DNA of 64,000 bases from Streptomyces asoensis (lineage in GTDB: Bacteria; Actinomycetota; Actinomycetes; Streptomycetales; Streptomycetaceae). Both the position numbers and the translations under genes were made by a program. The stretch is from the NCBI RefSeq assembly GCF_013085465.1, contig NZ_CP049838.1:6696001-6760000 (forward strand), in the 5' to 3' direction. Below the pieces are notes generated by a model. That model was not told the origin of the DNA. It saw nothing but the letters and a program-made list of their open reading frames with translations, and ran no database searches. Of this stretch, positions 35,865 to 44,730 are shown piece after piece; position 1 is the stretch's first letter, and every line of letters starts with the position of its first letter.

Positions 35865-36779
35865 TCAGGCCGCAGAGCGGGGGAGGTCAATGGAACGGCT
35901 TTCTTCTACGACTTGGTAGCCAGCGCTCGTGTAAAGGTTCATCGCCACCTCATTGCCGCCCCACACGGTGAACATCAGTGCCGAGTCACCGGCGGCGAGC
36001 GTTGCCCGTTCGCCGGCCGCCATCGCGGCCCGCCCGTACCCTTTGCCGCGGTGCTGTTCCTGGATGTGCAGTGAGTAGCCGTAGGTGACCCCTGGTAGGT
36101 TCCCGTGCTTCAGCCAGCCGGTGCCGATCTGCTCGCCAGCCGTTTCGAGCACCAAGAACGTGTTGTCGGGCGTCGCCAGGCCCTCGGGAATCAGTTTCGC
36201 GAAGTCGCGATCGGACTTGCGGACGGCCGCCTCGGGGCTCAGAGCTCCCGCCCGGACGATGTCGCCGACGTAGGCGGCCTTCTCGGAGGCGAGCCACTCG
36301 GGATATTCAGTCGGTGTCATCGGCCGTGCGGTGACGCCGCCGAGTGGTTCCGGCGGAGAACTGACGCGCCGCATCCTGAGCTGACCACGGACGCCGTAAC
36401 CGTTGAACAACTCGCCGGCGGGCTCGGTGAGGAGTATGCCCAGCCGACGTGCGCCGTGCTCCGCACACCATCCCTCAGCCCAGTCTCGGGCGGCTTGCTC
36501 GTGCCCCTGGCCAGCGTGGAGCGCGTCTAACCGGAGGTCGCCGATACGGCCCGCGAGCGCGCCGTCGTCGTCAGCCACGACCACGGCGACGTATCCCACT
36601 CGGGTCCCGGCGTCCGTGATCTCGGCGATGGTCCAGGTGCCGACATCGGCGCGTACATTTTCGAGCTTGCGTTCCGCCGCGGCGTCGCTGAGTCCGGCCG
36701 CTGTATAACGAGCGCGTAGCCGCTGCTCGAAGTCTTTCTGCCATTCCTTGTTGTCACCGAGGATCCTGAATTCTGTCAC
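35865..36779 (-). CDS. GNAT-family N-acetyltransferase
   Basis: 304 aa with two GNAT-like halves. The N-terminal one has VGYVAVVVADDDGALAGRIG and LHAGQGHEQAARDWAEGW. The C-terminal one is better conserved, with LHIQEQHRGKGYGRAAMAAG as the acetyl-CoA pyrophosphate loop and NEVAMNLYTSAGYQVVEES at the end. Substrate unknown. Codon use is less extreme than in the core block, so it may belong to the old mobile element. Confidence 0.85.
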   Translation of the reverse strand: MTEFRILGDNKEWQKDFEQRLRARYTAAGLSDAAAERKLENVRADVGTWTIAEITDAGTRVGYVAVVVADDDGALAGRIGDLRLDALHAGQGHEQAARDWAEGWCAEHGARRLGILLTEPAGELFNGYGVRGQLRMRRVSSPPEPLGGVTARPMTPTEYPEWLASEKAAYVGDIVRAGALSPEAAVRKSDRDFAKLIPEGLATPDNTFLVLETAGEQIGTGWLKHGNLPGVTYGYSLHIQEQHRGKGYGRAAMAAGERATLAAGDSALMFTVWGGNEVAMNLYTSAGYQVVEESRSIDLPRSAA

Positions 36780-37558
36780 CTGGTCACACTAGCCACGTTG
36801 TCGTGGGCCTGGGTCGGTAATTTGGTGTCGACAGGCCTCCGGGACTCGTGTACTTCCCGAGGATTGGCGTGCGGTCCGTGGAGCCGACCGCCCCAGCCAC
36901 GACGTACCCCTGCTCTGGCATCAGGCGGCTGACTGCCGTGCCGCGCGCGGGGAGCGGACGAGCCGCCTTGAACCAGTGGAGGAAGTTCGAATCATGGTTT
37001 GGCTGTTGGCGTCTCTCGATCGAGACGAGGCTCGGTGCAGCGCAGGGACGGAGCGAAGACAGTTGCGTAATGAACTGGCCTGGTGTTCAAACTTGTTCAT
37101 CGGTCGCGAGGGTGACAGCCTGAGCCCGGCTTCCCTCAAAAACTGTGTGTCGTGGACGCCGACGCGAAGCCCCTACAGCGTTGCCATCCGCATCCGGCAG
37201 CCCGACACACGTGTCAGCGATCTGCTGAACCGAGGAGCCCCAACGATCGGCTTTGGCCTTTTGCGCATTCGGGCGGCCTGACTGGCGGTCTTCTCCGGCA
37301 CGGCCCGGGGTTCGGCAACACGGTGCTCGGCGACGCACAACACGCGCTTGACGCACCCAACCTCGCCAGCCGCACCGCCTCGGATGCGTTCCCGGCCCGG
37401 GTGGAGCATGGCCCAGGACTGCACCGCTTTATCGGCGGCGCGCGATGTCGCACCGCGAGCAACGCGCCGAGGTCCACCTGGCCAACTCCTGGCACGGGTC
37501 CACCGCCCCCCAACTTCCCGGTCGGCATCCCCTTCCGTGTTCCGCGCGCCACGGCTTA
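36780..37558. other. Gene-poor interval with AICE-like fragments
   Basis: About 780 bp without a convincing gene. 36876-36899 is identical to 49590-49613, and 36966-37014 matches 49724-49772 at 43 of 49 bases, both inside the AICE. The interval is therefore likely decayed mobile-element DNA. Confidence 0.6.
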
Positions 37559-38449
37559 CAACGGCTAACACAATGAGCTGAGTTGTCGGTGGGTGATGAG
37601 GCAGCAGGCGAGTTTGAGGAATGCTTCGTGGATGTCGGCTCGCCGTTCCCATCGGATCCGCAGACGTCGGAAGCCGTGCAGCCACGCAAAGCTCCTCTCC
37701 ACGACCCAGCGGTAGGTGCCCAGTCCTGTGCCGTGCAGGGTGCCGCGGCGGGCGATCGCGGGCACGATGCCGCGGGCGCGGACCTGGTCGCGGTAGATGT
37801 CGTGGTCGTAGCCTCGGTCGGCGAACAGCGAGTCCGGCCTGCGGCGGGGACGTCCGACCCGGCCGCGGACCGGCGGGATCGCGTCGAGCAGCGGCAGCAA
37901 CTGCGTGACGTCGTTGCGGTTGCCCCCGGTCAGCAGGACCGCAAGCGGGGTGCCGTGCCCGTCGGTGATCAGATGGTGTTTCGAGCCGGCCCGGCCCCGG
38001 TCGACCGGCGAGGGGCCCGTGTGGATCCCCCTTTTAACGCCCTGACGTGGGAGGAGTCGACCACGCACCTCGACCAGTCCAACCGGGAAGCCGCATTCAG
38101 CTCGGCCAGCAGGACCTCGTGCAGCCGCTGCCACACGCCGGCCTCGTTCCAGTCCCGCAGCCGCCGCCAGCACGTCATGCCCGAGCCGAAACCGAGCTCC
38201 TGCGGCAAGTACTCCCACTGGATCCCGGTATGCAGCACATACAAGATCCCGCACAGCACGTCCCGGTCCGGCAACGGCTTGCGGCCGGGATACCGAAAGC
38301 GCCGCTCACGCTGCGGTAACAGCGGCTCCAGGCGATCCCACAGCTCATCCGACACAATCCACGGCGACGTCCCCACACCAGACCGAACGCTCAACTCCCG
38401 CGCCAGTCACGGCAGCCAGGACCGATCCACCTCTTTGTGTTAGCCGTTG
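37559..38449 (-). mobile_element. IS5-type insertion sequence, copy 1 (891 bp)
   Basis: Ends are CAACGGCTAACACAA.. on both sides in inverted orientation, flanked by TTA (37556-37558 and 38450-38452) as a target duplication. Two overlapping transposase frames on the minus strand. A second copy lies at 61919-62809, and I see no difference over the compared length. Confidence 0.92.
37565..38394 (-). CDS. IS5-family transposase (two frames, -1 frameshift), copy 1
   Basis: The first frame (141 codons from 38394) has WIVSDELWDRLEPLLPQRER and CVVDSSHVRALK, containing the first catalytic Asp. The second continues RGIHTGPSPVDRGRAGSKHH, then SLFADRGYDHDIYRDQ (second Asp) and YRWVVERSFAWLHGFRRL (Glu). 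The frames meet at TTA AAA GGG GGA near 38027-38040; a one-base backward slip on AAA gives a continuous DDE transposase. Looks intact. Confidence 0.88.
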
Positions 38450-38956
38450 TTAGTACGCGGTGTCGGTATCGGATTGCCCACGTCCGGACGCACACGACCG
38501 CCGCAGTCACCACGATGAAGGGGGCGGCTCCGCCTCAAATCCCTGGCGGCGGAGTGGGAGTGGCTGAGGACCACTTTTACTTGACGACCACGAAGACCAT
38601 ATGCCCTCCGTAAGGCTCAATTGCGGTACGTAACGAGGACCTGTAACTAAGTCTTCCCCGAGCTCCTCGGCTCGTAGCACGGTAGGTTTGCACGCGGCTG
38701 GTATCACGGCGCCTTACAGGCCGACGGAGACCGCAACTTACAGTCGGGCGGTTGAAACTCGAAATATTCCGCTCCTGCTGCCGTCAAGTTGCCCAGTTGT
38801 CAGCTTCGTGATCCAATTGAACTTGCGGAATACTTCCAGTGAAGCGTCACGCGAGAAGCTACTCCTTGTTGATGCTCCTGTACCACGGTCCGCGAGTAAT
38901 TGCGCGATGCTAGTTTTCGAGACCCTCGCGCGGTGGCAGAGATCGAGGAAATATCG
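38450..38956. other. Gene-free AT-richer interval
   Basis: About 500 bp between the insertion sequence and the next gene. Base composition drops from about 38560 onward. No reading frame has a ribosome site or family likeness. It probably holds the promoter of the secreted-protein gene that follows. Confidence 0.4.
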
Positions 38957-39928
38957 ATGAAGAAGCGGATATTTGTCACGTGCTCCTTCGCCATTCTTCT
39001 TGCTGTCTCGACCACGGAGAGCGGCGCTCGTCCCTTGGGTGCCGATCATGCGGAGTCAATCGTAAAGGTGGATCCCGGCCTACCCAAAGCTCGGCAGGGG
39101 GACCTAAAGGGCATCTCGCTCGTGCTATTGAACGTAGACAGGGCTAAATCCAGACGCGGCTGGGACACCCTTACGGTGGAACTGGGGATCCGCAATAATT
39201 CGGATTCCGCAAAAGGGTTGGCGCAGATGGCCAACCTCGCGGGAAAGGTGCATGTCGCGGAAGGCTCTCCCACATATGACGTGCGTTTGTCTAACGCGAT
39301 CTTTCCGAAGCAAACGGGCATACATGACACTCTTCTTCCCCCAGGGATGGCTGTATGCGGATTGCTGAATGGGTCTGCAGAGGTTGTTGTGCCGACAGCC
39401 GTCGGAGAGGTTCCAGCAACGTTGCATCCGACACAGCTTGAATTTACAGACCTACCTAAGGTGAATCTACAGAGCAAGCCTGGCCAAGCACATTGCGCAC
39501 CCGCCCTCCCCTCGAATACGTCAGCTGCACCTGCCGCAATAGAGCTGCGCCGTCCTGATGATTCTCAGGCCGTGAAACTTTCCATGGCCGGCTTCCGCCC
39601 TCTCCCAAGTGATTCCATCACGCGCCTAGAGGGCAAGATAGCAAATTCTGACCGTTTCGGTGACCTAGCGGTTGGTCCTGTCGACATGTGGATGATCGAC
39701 AGGGATGGAGTTGCTCGTTTCTCTACCCCCGAAGAGCCCTACTGGGATTCTGCCGAATGTAATCTCGGGATTGAGAATGAGCAGGTCATTGTGCCTCCTG
39801 CGCTTGATTCGAAGGTGTGGGCATGCTATCCCTACCGTCCACCGCCTGATGGACACCCCGCCGTCGCCGTCATCCAATACGCCGACAATAACAATCCTTC
39901 AATCATGCGCCTGACGGATCCCCTGTAG
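38957..39928 (+). CDS. Exported protein of unknown function, AT-richer than neighbours
   Basis: 323 aa. ATG 38957 is preceded by GAGGAAA. A signal peptide (KKRIFVTCSFAILLAVSTTE) opens it. The mature part is beta-rich (LTVELGIRNNSDSAKGLAQM, LLPPGMAVCGLLNGSAEV) with a second domain after residue 210 (SMAGFRPLPSDSITRLEGKI), resembling extracellular DUF4352-like sandwiches, though I would not assign a family. Codon use is much less GC-biased than in the core block, a sign of transfer. Two further exported/membrane genes follow on the same strand. Confidence 0.7.
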   Translation: MKKRIFVTCSFAILLAVSTTESGARPLGADHAESIVKVDPGLPKARQGDLKGISLVLLNVDRAKSRRGWDTLTVELGIRNNSDSAKGLAQMANLAGKVHVAEGSPTYDVRLSNAIFPKQTGIHDTLLPPGMAVCGLLNGSAEVVVPTAVGEVPATLHPTQLEFTDLPKVNLQSKPGQAHCAPALPSNTSAAPAAIELRRPDDSQAVKLSMAGFRPLPSDSITRLEGKIANSDRFGDLAVGPVDMWMIDRDGVARFSTPEEPYWDSAECNLGIENEQVIVPPALDSKVWACYPYRPPPDGHPAVAVIQYADNNNPSIMRLTDPL

Positions 39929-40006
39929 CCCCCTGGTGGCTATGCGCACCTGTGTCCCAGGCTCTTGACCCGACTCTTTCCAGATTAGGGCCTCATAGGA
40001 GGAGGC

Positions 40007-40615
40007 ATGACAACTTCTGCTAGCTGGTCACACTATTCGCTGAACTGGAAGGCGTCGCGTGATTGGCCGCTGGCTGCGGCCGCGATTTGCGCGTTTCTGA
40101 GCTTCATCATGCTTTTCCCTCCTTGGCTCACGAGCGGGAGTGGCAGCGAGAATGCCTTCGGGGATTCCCTGCAGTCTGCCGGTCCGGCTCTGATCGTTGT
40201 CACGACTTTCGCCTCCATTGTCCTACTGGGAGTAGCCATGGTGACGACTGATCGGCGCTACGTAAAGGCTGCATTTGTAGCTTCCTTGGCGCTTCTGGTT
40301 ATTTACGTCATGAAGGTGGCAGACGTATCCGACTTGGCAGACCTATACAGTCGGCTCGCAACATCCTTCACGGGCGGGACCACAGTGAGTACTGGAGCTG
40401 GGCTGTGGCTGGGTTTCGCCTTTTCTCTCATGTCGGCAGTATTCGCCCTGTTGGCCTTGGTGCTCCAATGGGGAAAAGGAGAAGCGCTTGTGTATCCTCG
40501 CTCAAACGGGCCAGGGGAGTCCCCTGATGGCTCGCCGCTGAACACTCATGGGTCAGATTACGGAACACATCACGACCCCCCGCCCTCTCCGTCTTACGAA
40601 CCTCCTCATAAGTGA
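40007..40615 (+). CDS. Four-helix membrane protein of unknown function
   Basis: 202 aa. ATG 40007 with GGAGGAGG upstream. Predicted membrane helices: LAAAAICAFLSFIMLFPPWL, ALIVVTTFASIVLLGVAMV, AAFVASLALLVIYVMKVA and LGFAFSLMSAVFALLALVL. The Pro-rich C-terminal tail is cytoplasmic by the charge rule. AT-richer than the core, like the genes on both sides. No family recognised. Confidence 0.7.
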   Translation: MTTSASWSHYSLNWKASRDWPLAAAAICAFLSFIMLFPPWLTSGSGSENAFGDSLQSAGPALIVVTTFASIVLLGVAMVTTDRRYVKAAFVASLALLVIYVMKVADVSDLADLYSRLATSFTGGTTVSTGAGLWLGFAFSLMSAVFALLALVLQWGKGEALVYPRSNGPGESPDGSPLNTHGSDYGTHHDPPPSPSYEPPHK

Positions 40616-40648
40616 GCATGATATGGGCTGAACTTACCGGAGGAATTG

Positions 40649-41272
40649 ATGAGGAAACTGTGCGAGCTGGGATGTTCATCAACCAGGCCGATCAGTGCCG
40701 TAGCAGCGTGGGTAGCGATATCTCTAGCGCTAGCCACCGTCGCTGCGTGCGGAGCTGGGAAAAGCAGTCCGGACCAAGCCACGCGCACGATTACCACGAT
40801 AGCACCAACTGTTACTGTGACTGAAAGTGAACCCTCGGCGTCAACCGAGTCGGAGTTCACTGACCCGGCCGCACAGGGGCAATACCTCACAGATCTGGAT
40901 ACGTTGACTTCTTCAGGCGGAGTGGATGCCGGCGCAGCAGATATAAACGGAAGAGGGTTCGCCCGAAGTGTTACGCTCAGCGCCAATGCTGCTGGTCCTG
41001 TGAGCTTTGCCGAATACAACCTTGGTCGCCAGTGGCGGACTTTCTCGGCCACAGTGGGGCTACGGGACGATTCCCCGACGGGAGGAAGTCTGACTTTCGA
41101 GGTAGTGGTGGACGGATCAAAAAAATATGGGAAGGGGATTCCCCTCGGAGAATCGCAGGAGGTCAAAGTTGACGTCACTCACGCATTGCGGATGAAGCTC
41201 ATCATCACCTACGCAGGTCAGGAAGCCGGAAGTTACTATTATGGCTCGTGGGGGGACGCCAAGCTGAAGTAG
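40649..41272 (+). CDS. Lipoprotein with NPCBM-like domain
   Basis: 207 aa. ATG 40649 has GGAGGA 4 nt upstream; the adjacent TTG is too close to it. Signal and lipobox SLALATVAAC put the acyl-Cys near residue 35. After a Thr/Ser linker, the domain AEYNLGRQWRTFSATVGL..SLTFEVVVDG..LRMKLIITY fits the NPCBM/NEW2 carbohydrate-binding-like fold, usually found beside glycosidases. Surface lipoprotein; its ligand is unknown. Followed at once by the remnant of an AICE rep gene. Confidence 0.72.
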   Translation: MRKLCELGCSSTRPISAVAAWVAISLALATVAACGAGKSSPDQATRTITTIAPTVTVTESEPSASTESEFTDPAAQGQYLTDLDTLTSSGGVDAGAADINGRGFARSVTLSANAAGPVSFAEYNLGRQWRTFSATVGLRDDSPTGGSLTFEVVVDGSKKYGKGIPLGESQEVKVDVTHALRMKLIITYAGQEAGSYYYGSWGDAKLK

Positions 41273-41284
41273 CCCGTGCGGTGC

Positions 41285-41496
41285 CTCTGGGGCTCCGCCG
41301 CTGGGCGCACATGCTCGGGTACGGCGGTCACTTCTCCACCAAGCCCCGGCGCTACTCGACCACGCTGACCGCCCTTCGGCAGGCCCGCACCGACCACCGG
41401 GCGGAGCAGCAACAGACCTCACTCGGCCTGGCCGGCCATCCGACGGTCACGGTTGGCCGGTGGCGCTACGCGGGGCGTAACTCCCATGGCGCGTGA
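41285..41496 (+). pseudogene. C-terminal remnant of an AICE Rep gene
   Basis: The frame gives LRRWAHMLGYGGHFSTKPRR then LAGHPTVTVGRWRYAG, closely matching residues 370-440 of the intact Rep at 58336-59703 (LRKWAHMLGFRGHFSTKSRA). The first 350 or so residues are missing. Its stop overlaps the start of the following xis, as in the intact element. Confidence 0.85.
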
Positions 41497-41698
41497 GACC
41501 CGTACGAAGGCGGCCGAGCTGCTCAAGGTGCGGCAGGTCCTCGACGAACTGGGCGGCATCTCCCGGCGCACCTTCTACCGCTGGCGGGAACTGCGTCTCG
41601 CGCCGGCCTGCATCCGGTTGCCGAACGGTGAGCTGCGGGTCCGGCGGGACGTGTTCAACGACTGGTTGGAGGAGCGGGCGGAGGGGGCGGCGTCGTGA
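41486..41698 (+). CDS. Excisionase-like DNA-binding protein of the old element
   Basis: 70 aa, ATG 41486. Residues 16-36 (VLDELGGISRRTFYRWRE) are the HTH of AICE Xis proteins, and LPNGELRVRRDVFNDWL follows. It is complete and closely related to the Xis at 59679-59873. In this family Xis helps Int excise the element. Its partner Int here is broken, so it may be non-functional or act on the neighbouring AICE. Confidence 0.8.
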   Translation: MARETRTKAAELLKVRQVLDELGGISRRTFYRWRELRLAPACIRLPNGELRVRRDVFNDWLEERAEGAAS

Positions 41699-42305
41699 AG
41701 TCGTAAAAGGTCGTCATCTGGAAGCTCAGCATCAATCGCTCCGCGAAGAAGCCGACGTATCTCGTCCGGTGGTCCGTGGATGGTGAGCCGTTCCACGAGT
41801 CGCACAAGACGAAGGCGCTGGCGGACCGGTTCCGCGCAAAGCTTCTGCGTGCCGCTGACAAGGGCGAACCGTTCGACACCGTGACCGGTCTGCCGGACTC
41901 ACTGCGGGGCGGAAGGGCGGCGCTGTCGTTCCTCGACCTGGCGCTCAAGTACGTGGATGCGCGCGGTGGATGGAGGCGTCAGCCAAGCAGCGGGACAGCA
42001 TGACCGACGCACTGGCGACAGTCGTTCCCGTCCTGGTCAAGCCTGGACGGGGGCGGCCGGCTCCGGAGGTGCTGCAGCGGGCGCTGCGCTCGTACGTTCT
42101 GCCGATACCGCGCAGGGAGCGGGAGCGGGAGCGGCCGGAGGAGATCTCTGCGGCGGTGCGGTGGATCGAAAAGGCGTCGCTTCCGGTGGGGAAGCTGCAA
42201 GAGATCGTGCGTGTATATGAGCTCATCGATGCGCACGGCCGGAGGTTGGACGGCAAGCCTTCGGCAACGCAGACCTACCGGCGACGTCGAGCAGTGGTCT
42301 TCAAC
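41695..42305 (+). pseudogene. Broken tyrosine integrase of the old element
   Basis: GTG 41695 overlaps the xis stop (GTGA) but codon 4 is TAA. Reading on, KKPTYLVRWSVDGEPFHESH and ALADRFRAKLLRAADKG match the N-terminus of the intact Int at 59870. Near 41965 the frame changes, then PRRERERERPEEISAAVRWI and RRRRAVVFNA match the middle of Int. The catalytic half is missing, replaced by a transposase fragment. At least one stop, one frameshift and a truncation show it is dead. Confidence 0.9.
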
Positions 42306-42574
42306 GCCCAGGGGAGACCACCACCATCGCGGACGGCTGTTACAGGGGAACCGGCCTGGTCATCCCACACCGCTGTAAGCCCTTCCAGGCCCAACTGCCG
42401 GCCTGGAAGGAAGAGCACAACGCCTCCCACCGCAAGGTCCGCGCCCGCGGCGAGCACGTATTCGCCCACATGAAGGGCTGGAAGATCCTGCGCGACTGCC
42501 GTCTCAAGGGAGATGGCGTCCACCACGCCGTGCTCGGCATTGCCCGGCTGCATAACCTCACCCTCGCCGGATAG
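42306..42574 (+). pseudogene. C-terminal fragment of an IS transposase
   Basis: The frame reads LPAWKEEHNASHRKVRARGE, HVFAHMKGWKILRDCRLKG, AVLGIARLHNLTLAG, the end of a DDE transposase (HTH_Tnp/DDE_4 type). The N-terminal two thirds are absent. It joins the broken integrase at VVFNA, so the insertion sequence probably deleted the rest of int. Downstream to about 42640 is likely its terminal repeat. Confidence 0.8.
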
Positions 42575-42777
42575 ACGACCGATCCTCAAGGAGGCCGACC
42601 GCCCCTCCGACAACTCGGAGATCATTTACGGGACAACCCTGTGCATCGAGCCTCAGTGTGTCGCCTGGGGCTCGATGGCCTCGTCCTTTGTGACAGCGGA
42701 CCTGCACGGAAGGCCACCAAGATCATTACGTGGCCATTGCGTGATCACTGGCAAACGGCTGCTTCCGGCGGCATCTT
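42575..42777. other. Flank between the IS fragment and the left att repeat
   Basis: GAGATCATTTACGGGACAAC near 42619-42638 looks like the terminal repeat of the truncated insertion sequence. Nothing else is recognisable. Confidence 0.4.
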
Positions 42778-42893
42778 CCTGCACATACGCCAAGACCCCG
42801 TCCTCAGCGAAAGCGCTGGTGGCGGGGTCTTTGGGCACCTAATCCAAGGTGCCCCCGGCAGGATTCGAACCTGCGCACACGGCTCCGGAGGCC
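42778..42893. repeat. Left attachment-site repeat of the AICE (partial tRNA-Arg)
   Basis: 116 bp identical to 62960-63075. It contains the 3' half of a tRNA-Arg(CCG), from the anticodon loop to the 3' end, plus the tRNA terminator hairpin (42792-42832). At 42894 the sequence departs from tRNA, so this copy is not a gene. Such repeats arise when a tyrosine integrase recombines attP with the 3' end of a tRNA gene. Confidence 0.92.
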
Positions 42894-43269
42894 CCTTGAG
42901 AGTCGGGCAACGCAGCAGGTCATAGCACTGCGCGAGGCAGATCAGACGGGACGAGTCCACGGATGGTCCACGACTGAATGGGCACCTCTCTGGAGTTCGA
43001 TCAAGGCTAAGTCTCCACCCTGGGAGGCTAGGGGGTTCCGGGGTCCGGCGTGCGCCGTGCAACCGGCTACCGGCTTCTGGGTGCCCGCTGGCAGCCTAGG
43101 GGCGCTGTCGGTGGGTTCGTGGATGATCAGCGCATGACATATCACTCCCGGGGCGCCCTGGGCTCTCTCGCCCTTCAGTACCTGCCTCCCGACGTTGCCA
43201 CGGGCGGCGGATTTAGCATTTATCTCCACTAATGACTTCACGTGGGTGCCCCGTGAGAGGATCGCGGAC
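42894..43269. other. Left end of AICE, no gene
   Basis: About 375 bp inside the left att repeat before the methyltransferase start. I see no supportable gene; it presumably carries the methyltransferase promoter. Confidence 0.4.
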
Positions 43270-44730
43270 GTGAAACTGATCGAGAACACTGAGGCACGAC
43301 GGGTGGAAGCGCTCAGTGTCCTTGACCCCCGGACTCAGGCCGCCCTGGGGCAGTTTTTTACCCCTGCACCAGCCGCCGACCTGATCGCCTCGATGCCTCG
43401 CCTAGAGACGCTGAGCCATACTGTGCGCGTTCTGGATCCCGGTGCCGGGGTCGGCTCGCTGACCGCCGCACTGGTGACCCGACTGCACGAAGATCGCCCT
43501 GAGCTGGACGTTCACGTCGTTGCTGTGGAGACTGACCCGCAGGTCATGCCGTACCTTCGGGCCACGCTCGAGGAATGCAGGGCAACCTACGGCACCACGT
43601 TCGACCTCGTGCAAGGCGACTACCTCACCGACGACGACGCATTCATCGACGGGCCGTTCGACCTCGTCGTCGCTAACCCGCCCTATGGAAAGCTCGCCGC
43701 AGGCAGCCTGCACCGTACGGTCATTGCGCAGCACCTGGTCGATGCCAGCAACATCTACACGGCCTTCTGGGCCAGGGCCACAGCCACCCTCGCGCCTGGG
43801 GGCCAGATCTCGATCATCGTGCCCCGCTCCTGGGCCAATGGCACCTACCACCGCGCCTTTCGTCAGTGGATGCTCGACCGCACCAGCCTCGACGTCCTCC
43901 ACGTTTTCGAGAGCCGCAACACGGTCTTCGCCGACACCGGCGTCCTCCAGGAAAACGTCATCGTGGTTGGCACACGGGGCGACCAGCAACCACAGGTCGT
44001 CCTGTCGGCGTCGATTGCGCACGACGACGCCCCGCTGCGCCGCACCGTCCCGTTCGATGCCGTGGTCCTGCCCGGGGACCGCGAGCGGTTCGTCCGCTTC
44101 GATGACTCCGCGGTCGTGCCGCCGGCCGTCTCATTCACCTTGGCCGACCTGGGCTTGGGCGTCAGCACGGGCAAGGTCGTCGACTTCCGCAATCGCGAAT
44201 ACTTGACCGAAGACCTCAGTGCCGACAGTGTCGTGCCGATGGTCTACCAGGCGAATGTGCGCGGCGGAGAGATCGAGTGGCCACAGCGCCCCGCGAAGAA
44301 GCCGCAAGGCTTCTCCCCCACCACCGAGGCCGCCAGCAAACTACTCCTGCCCGAGGGGCACTACGTTGTCATCAAACGCTTCTCCGCGAAGGAGGAGAAG
44401 CGGCGCGTGGTCGCGGGCGTCTGGAAGCACGATGGCCCGGTTGCCCTGGATAATAAGACCAACTACCTGCACGAGAAGAAGGGGCCTATCGACCCTCAGC
44501 TCGCGCACGGGCTGATGCTCTGGCTGAACTCCTCGATGCTCGACGCGATCTTCCGCACCTTCTCCGGGCACACCCAGGTCAACGCCGGGGACGTCAAGAC
44601 GCTCCCCTTCCCCTCCCGTGACGACCTGGTGCGCTTGGCGCAGAACGCGCCGGAATGGCTCCCGGAGCAGGCGAAGCTCGACGCTCTCGTAGCTGACTTG
44701 TTCCCAGCTGTCGTAGGCTCAGCAGAGTGA
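43270..44730 (+). CDS. Type II DNA adenine methyltransferase (BsuBI/PstI type)
   Basis: 486 aa from GTG 43270, with GAGAGGA 8 nt upstream. Motif X-like GQFFTPAPAADLIASM, motif I LDPGAGVGSLTAAL (S-adenosylmethionine site) and motif IV FDLVVANPPYGKL (NPPY, catalytic) place it in the N6-adenine gamma class. TRD-like sequence follows, ending with GHTQVNAGDVKTLPFPSRDD, typical of methyltransferases paired with BsuBI/PstI enzymes. It protects host DNA, probably at CTGCAG. GTGA overlap with the endonuclease gene couples the two. Confidence 0.92.
   Translation: MKLIENTEARRVEALSVLDPRTQAALGQFFTPAPAADLIASMPRLETLSHTVRVLDPGAGVGSLTAALVTRLHEDRPELDVHVVAVETDPQVMPYLRATLEECRATYGTTFDLVQGDYLTDDDAFIDGPFDLVVANPPYGKLAAGSLHRTVIAQHLVDASNIYTAFWARATATLAPGGQISIIVPRSWANGTYHRAFRQWMLDRTSLDVLHVFESRNTVFADTGVLQENVIVVGTRGDQQPQVVLSASIAHDDAPLRRTVPFDAVVLPGDRERFVRFDDSAVVPPAVSFTLADLGLGVSTGKVVDFRNREYLTEDLSADSVVPMVYQANVRGGEIEWPQRPAKKPQGFSPTTEAASKLLLPEGHYVVIKRFSAKEEKRRVVAGVWKHDGPVALDNKTNYLHEKKGPIDPQLAHGLMLWLNSSMLDAIFRTFSGHTQVNAGDVKTLPFPSRDDLVRLAQNAPEWLPEQAKLDALVADLFPAVVGSAE

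Noticed and set aside
37152..37568. Plus-strand frame of 138 codons before the insertion sequence
   Set aside because: No family likeness, no ribosome site, and it overlaps decayed AICE-like fragments.
37583..38443. 286-codon plus-strand frame inside the insertion sequence (and its copy at 61943)
   Set aside because: It is antisense to the transposase, which has the DDE motifs and the frameshift site.
42822..42893. Apparent tRNA-Arg at the left att repeat
   Set aside because: Only the 3' half is present; the D arm and 5' acceptor are replaced by unrelated sequence after 42893.
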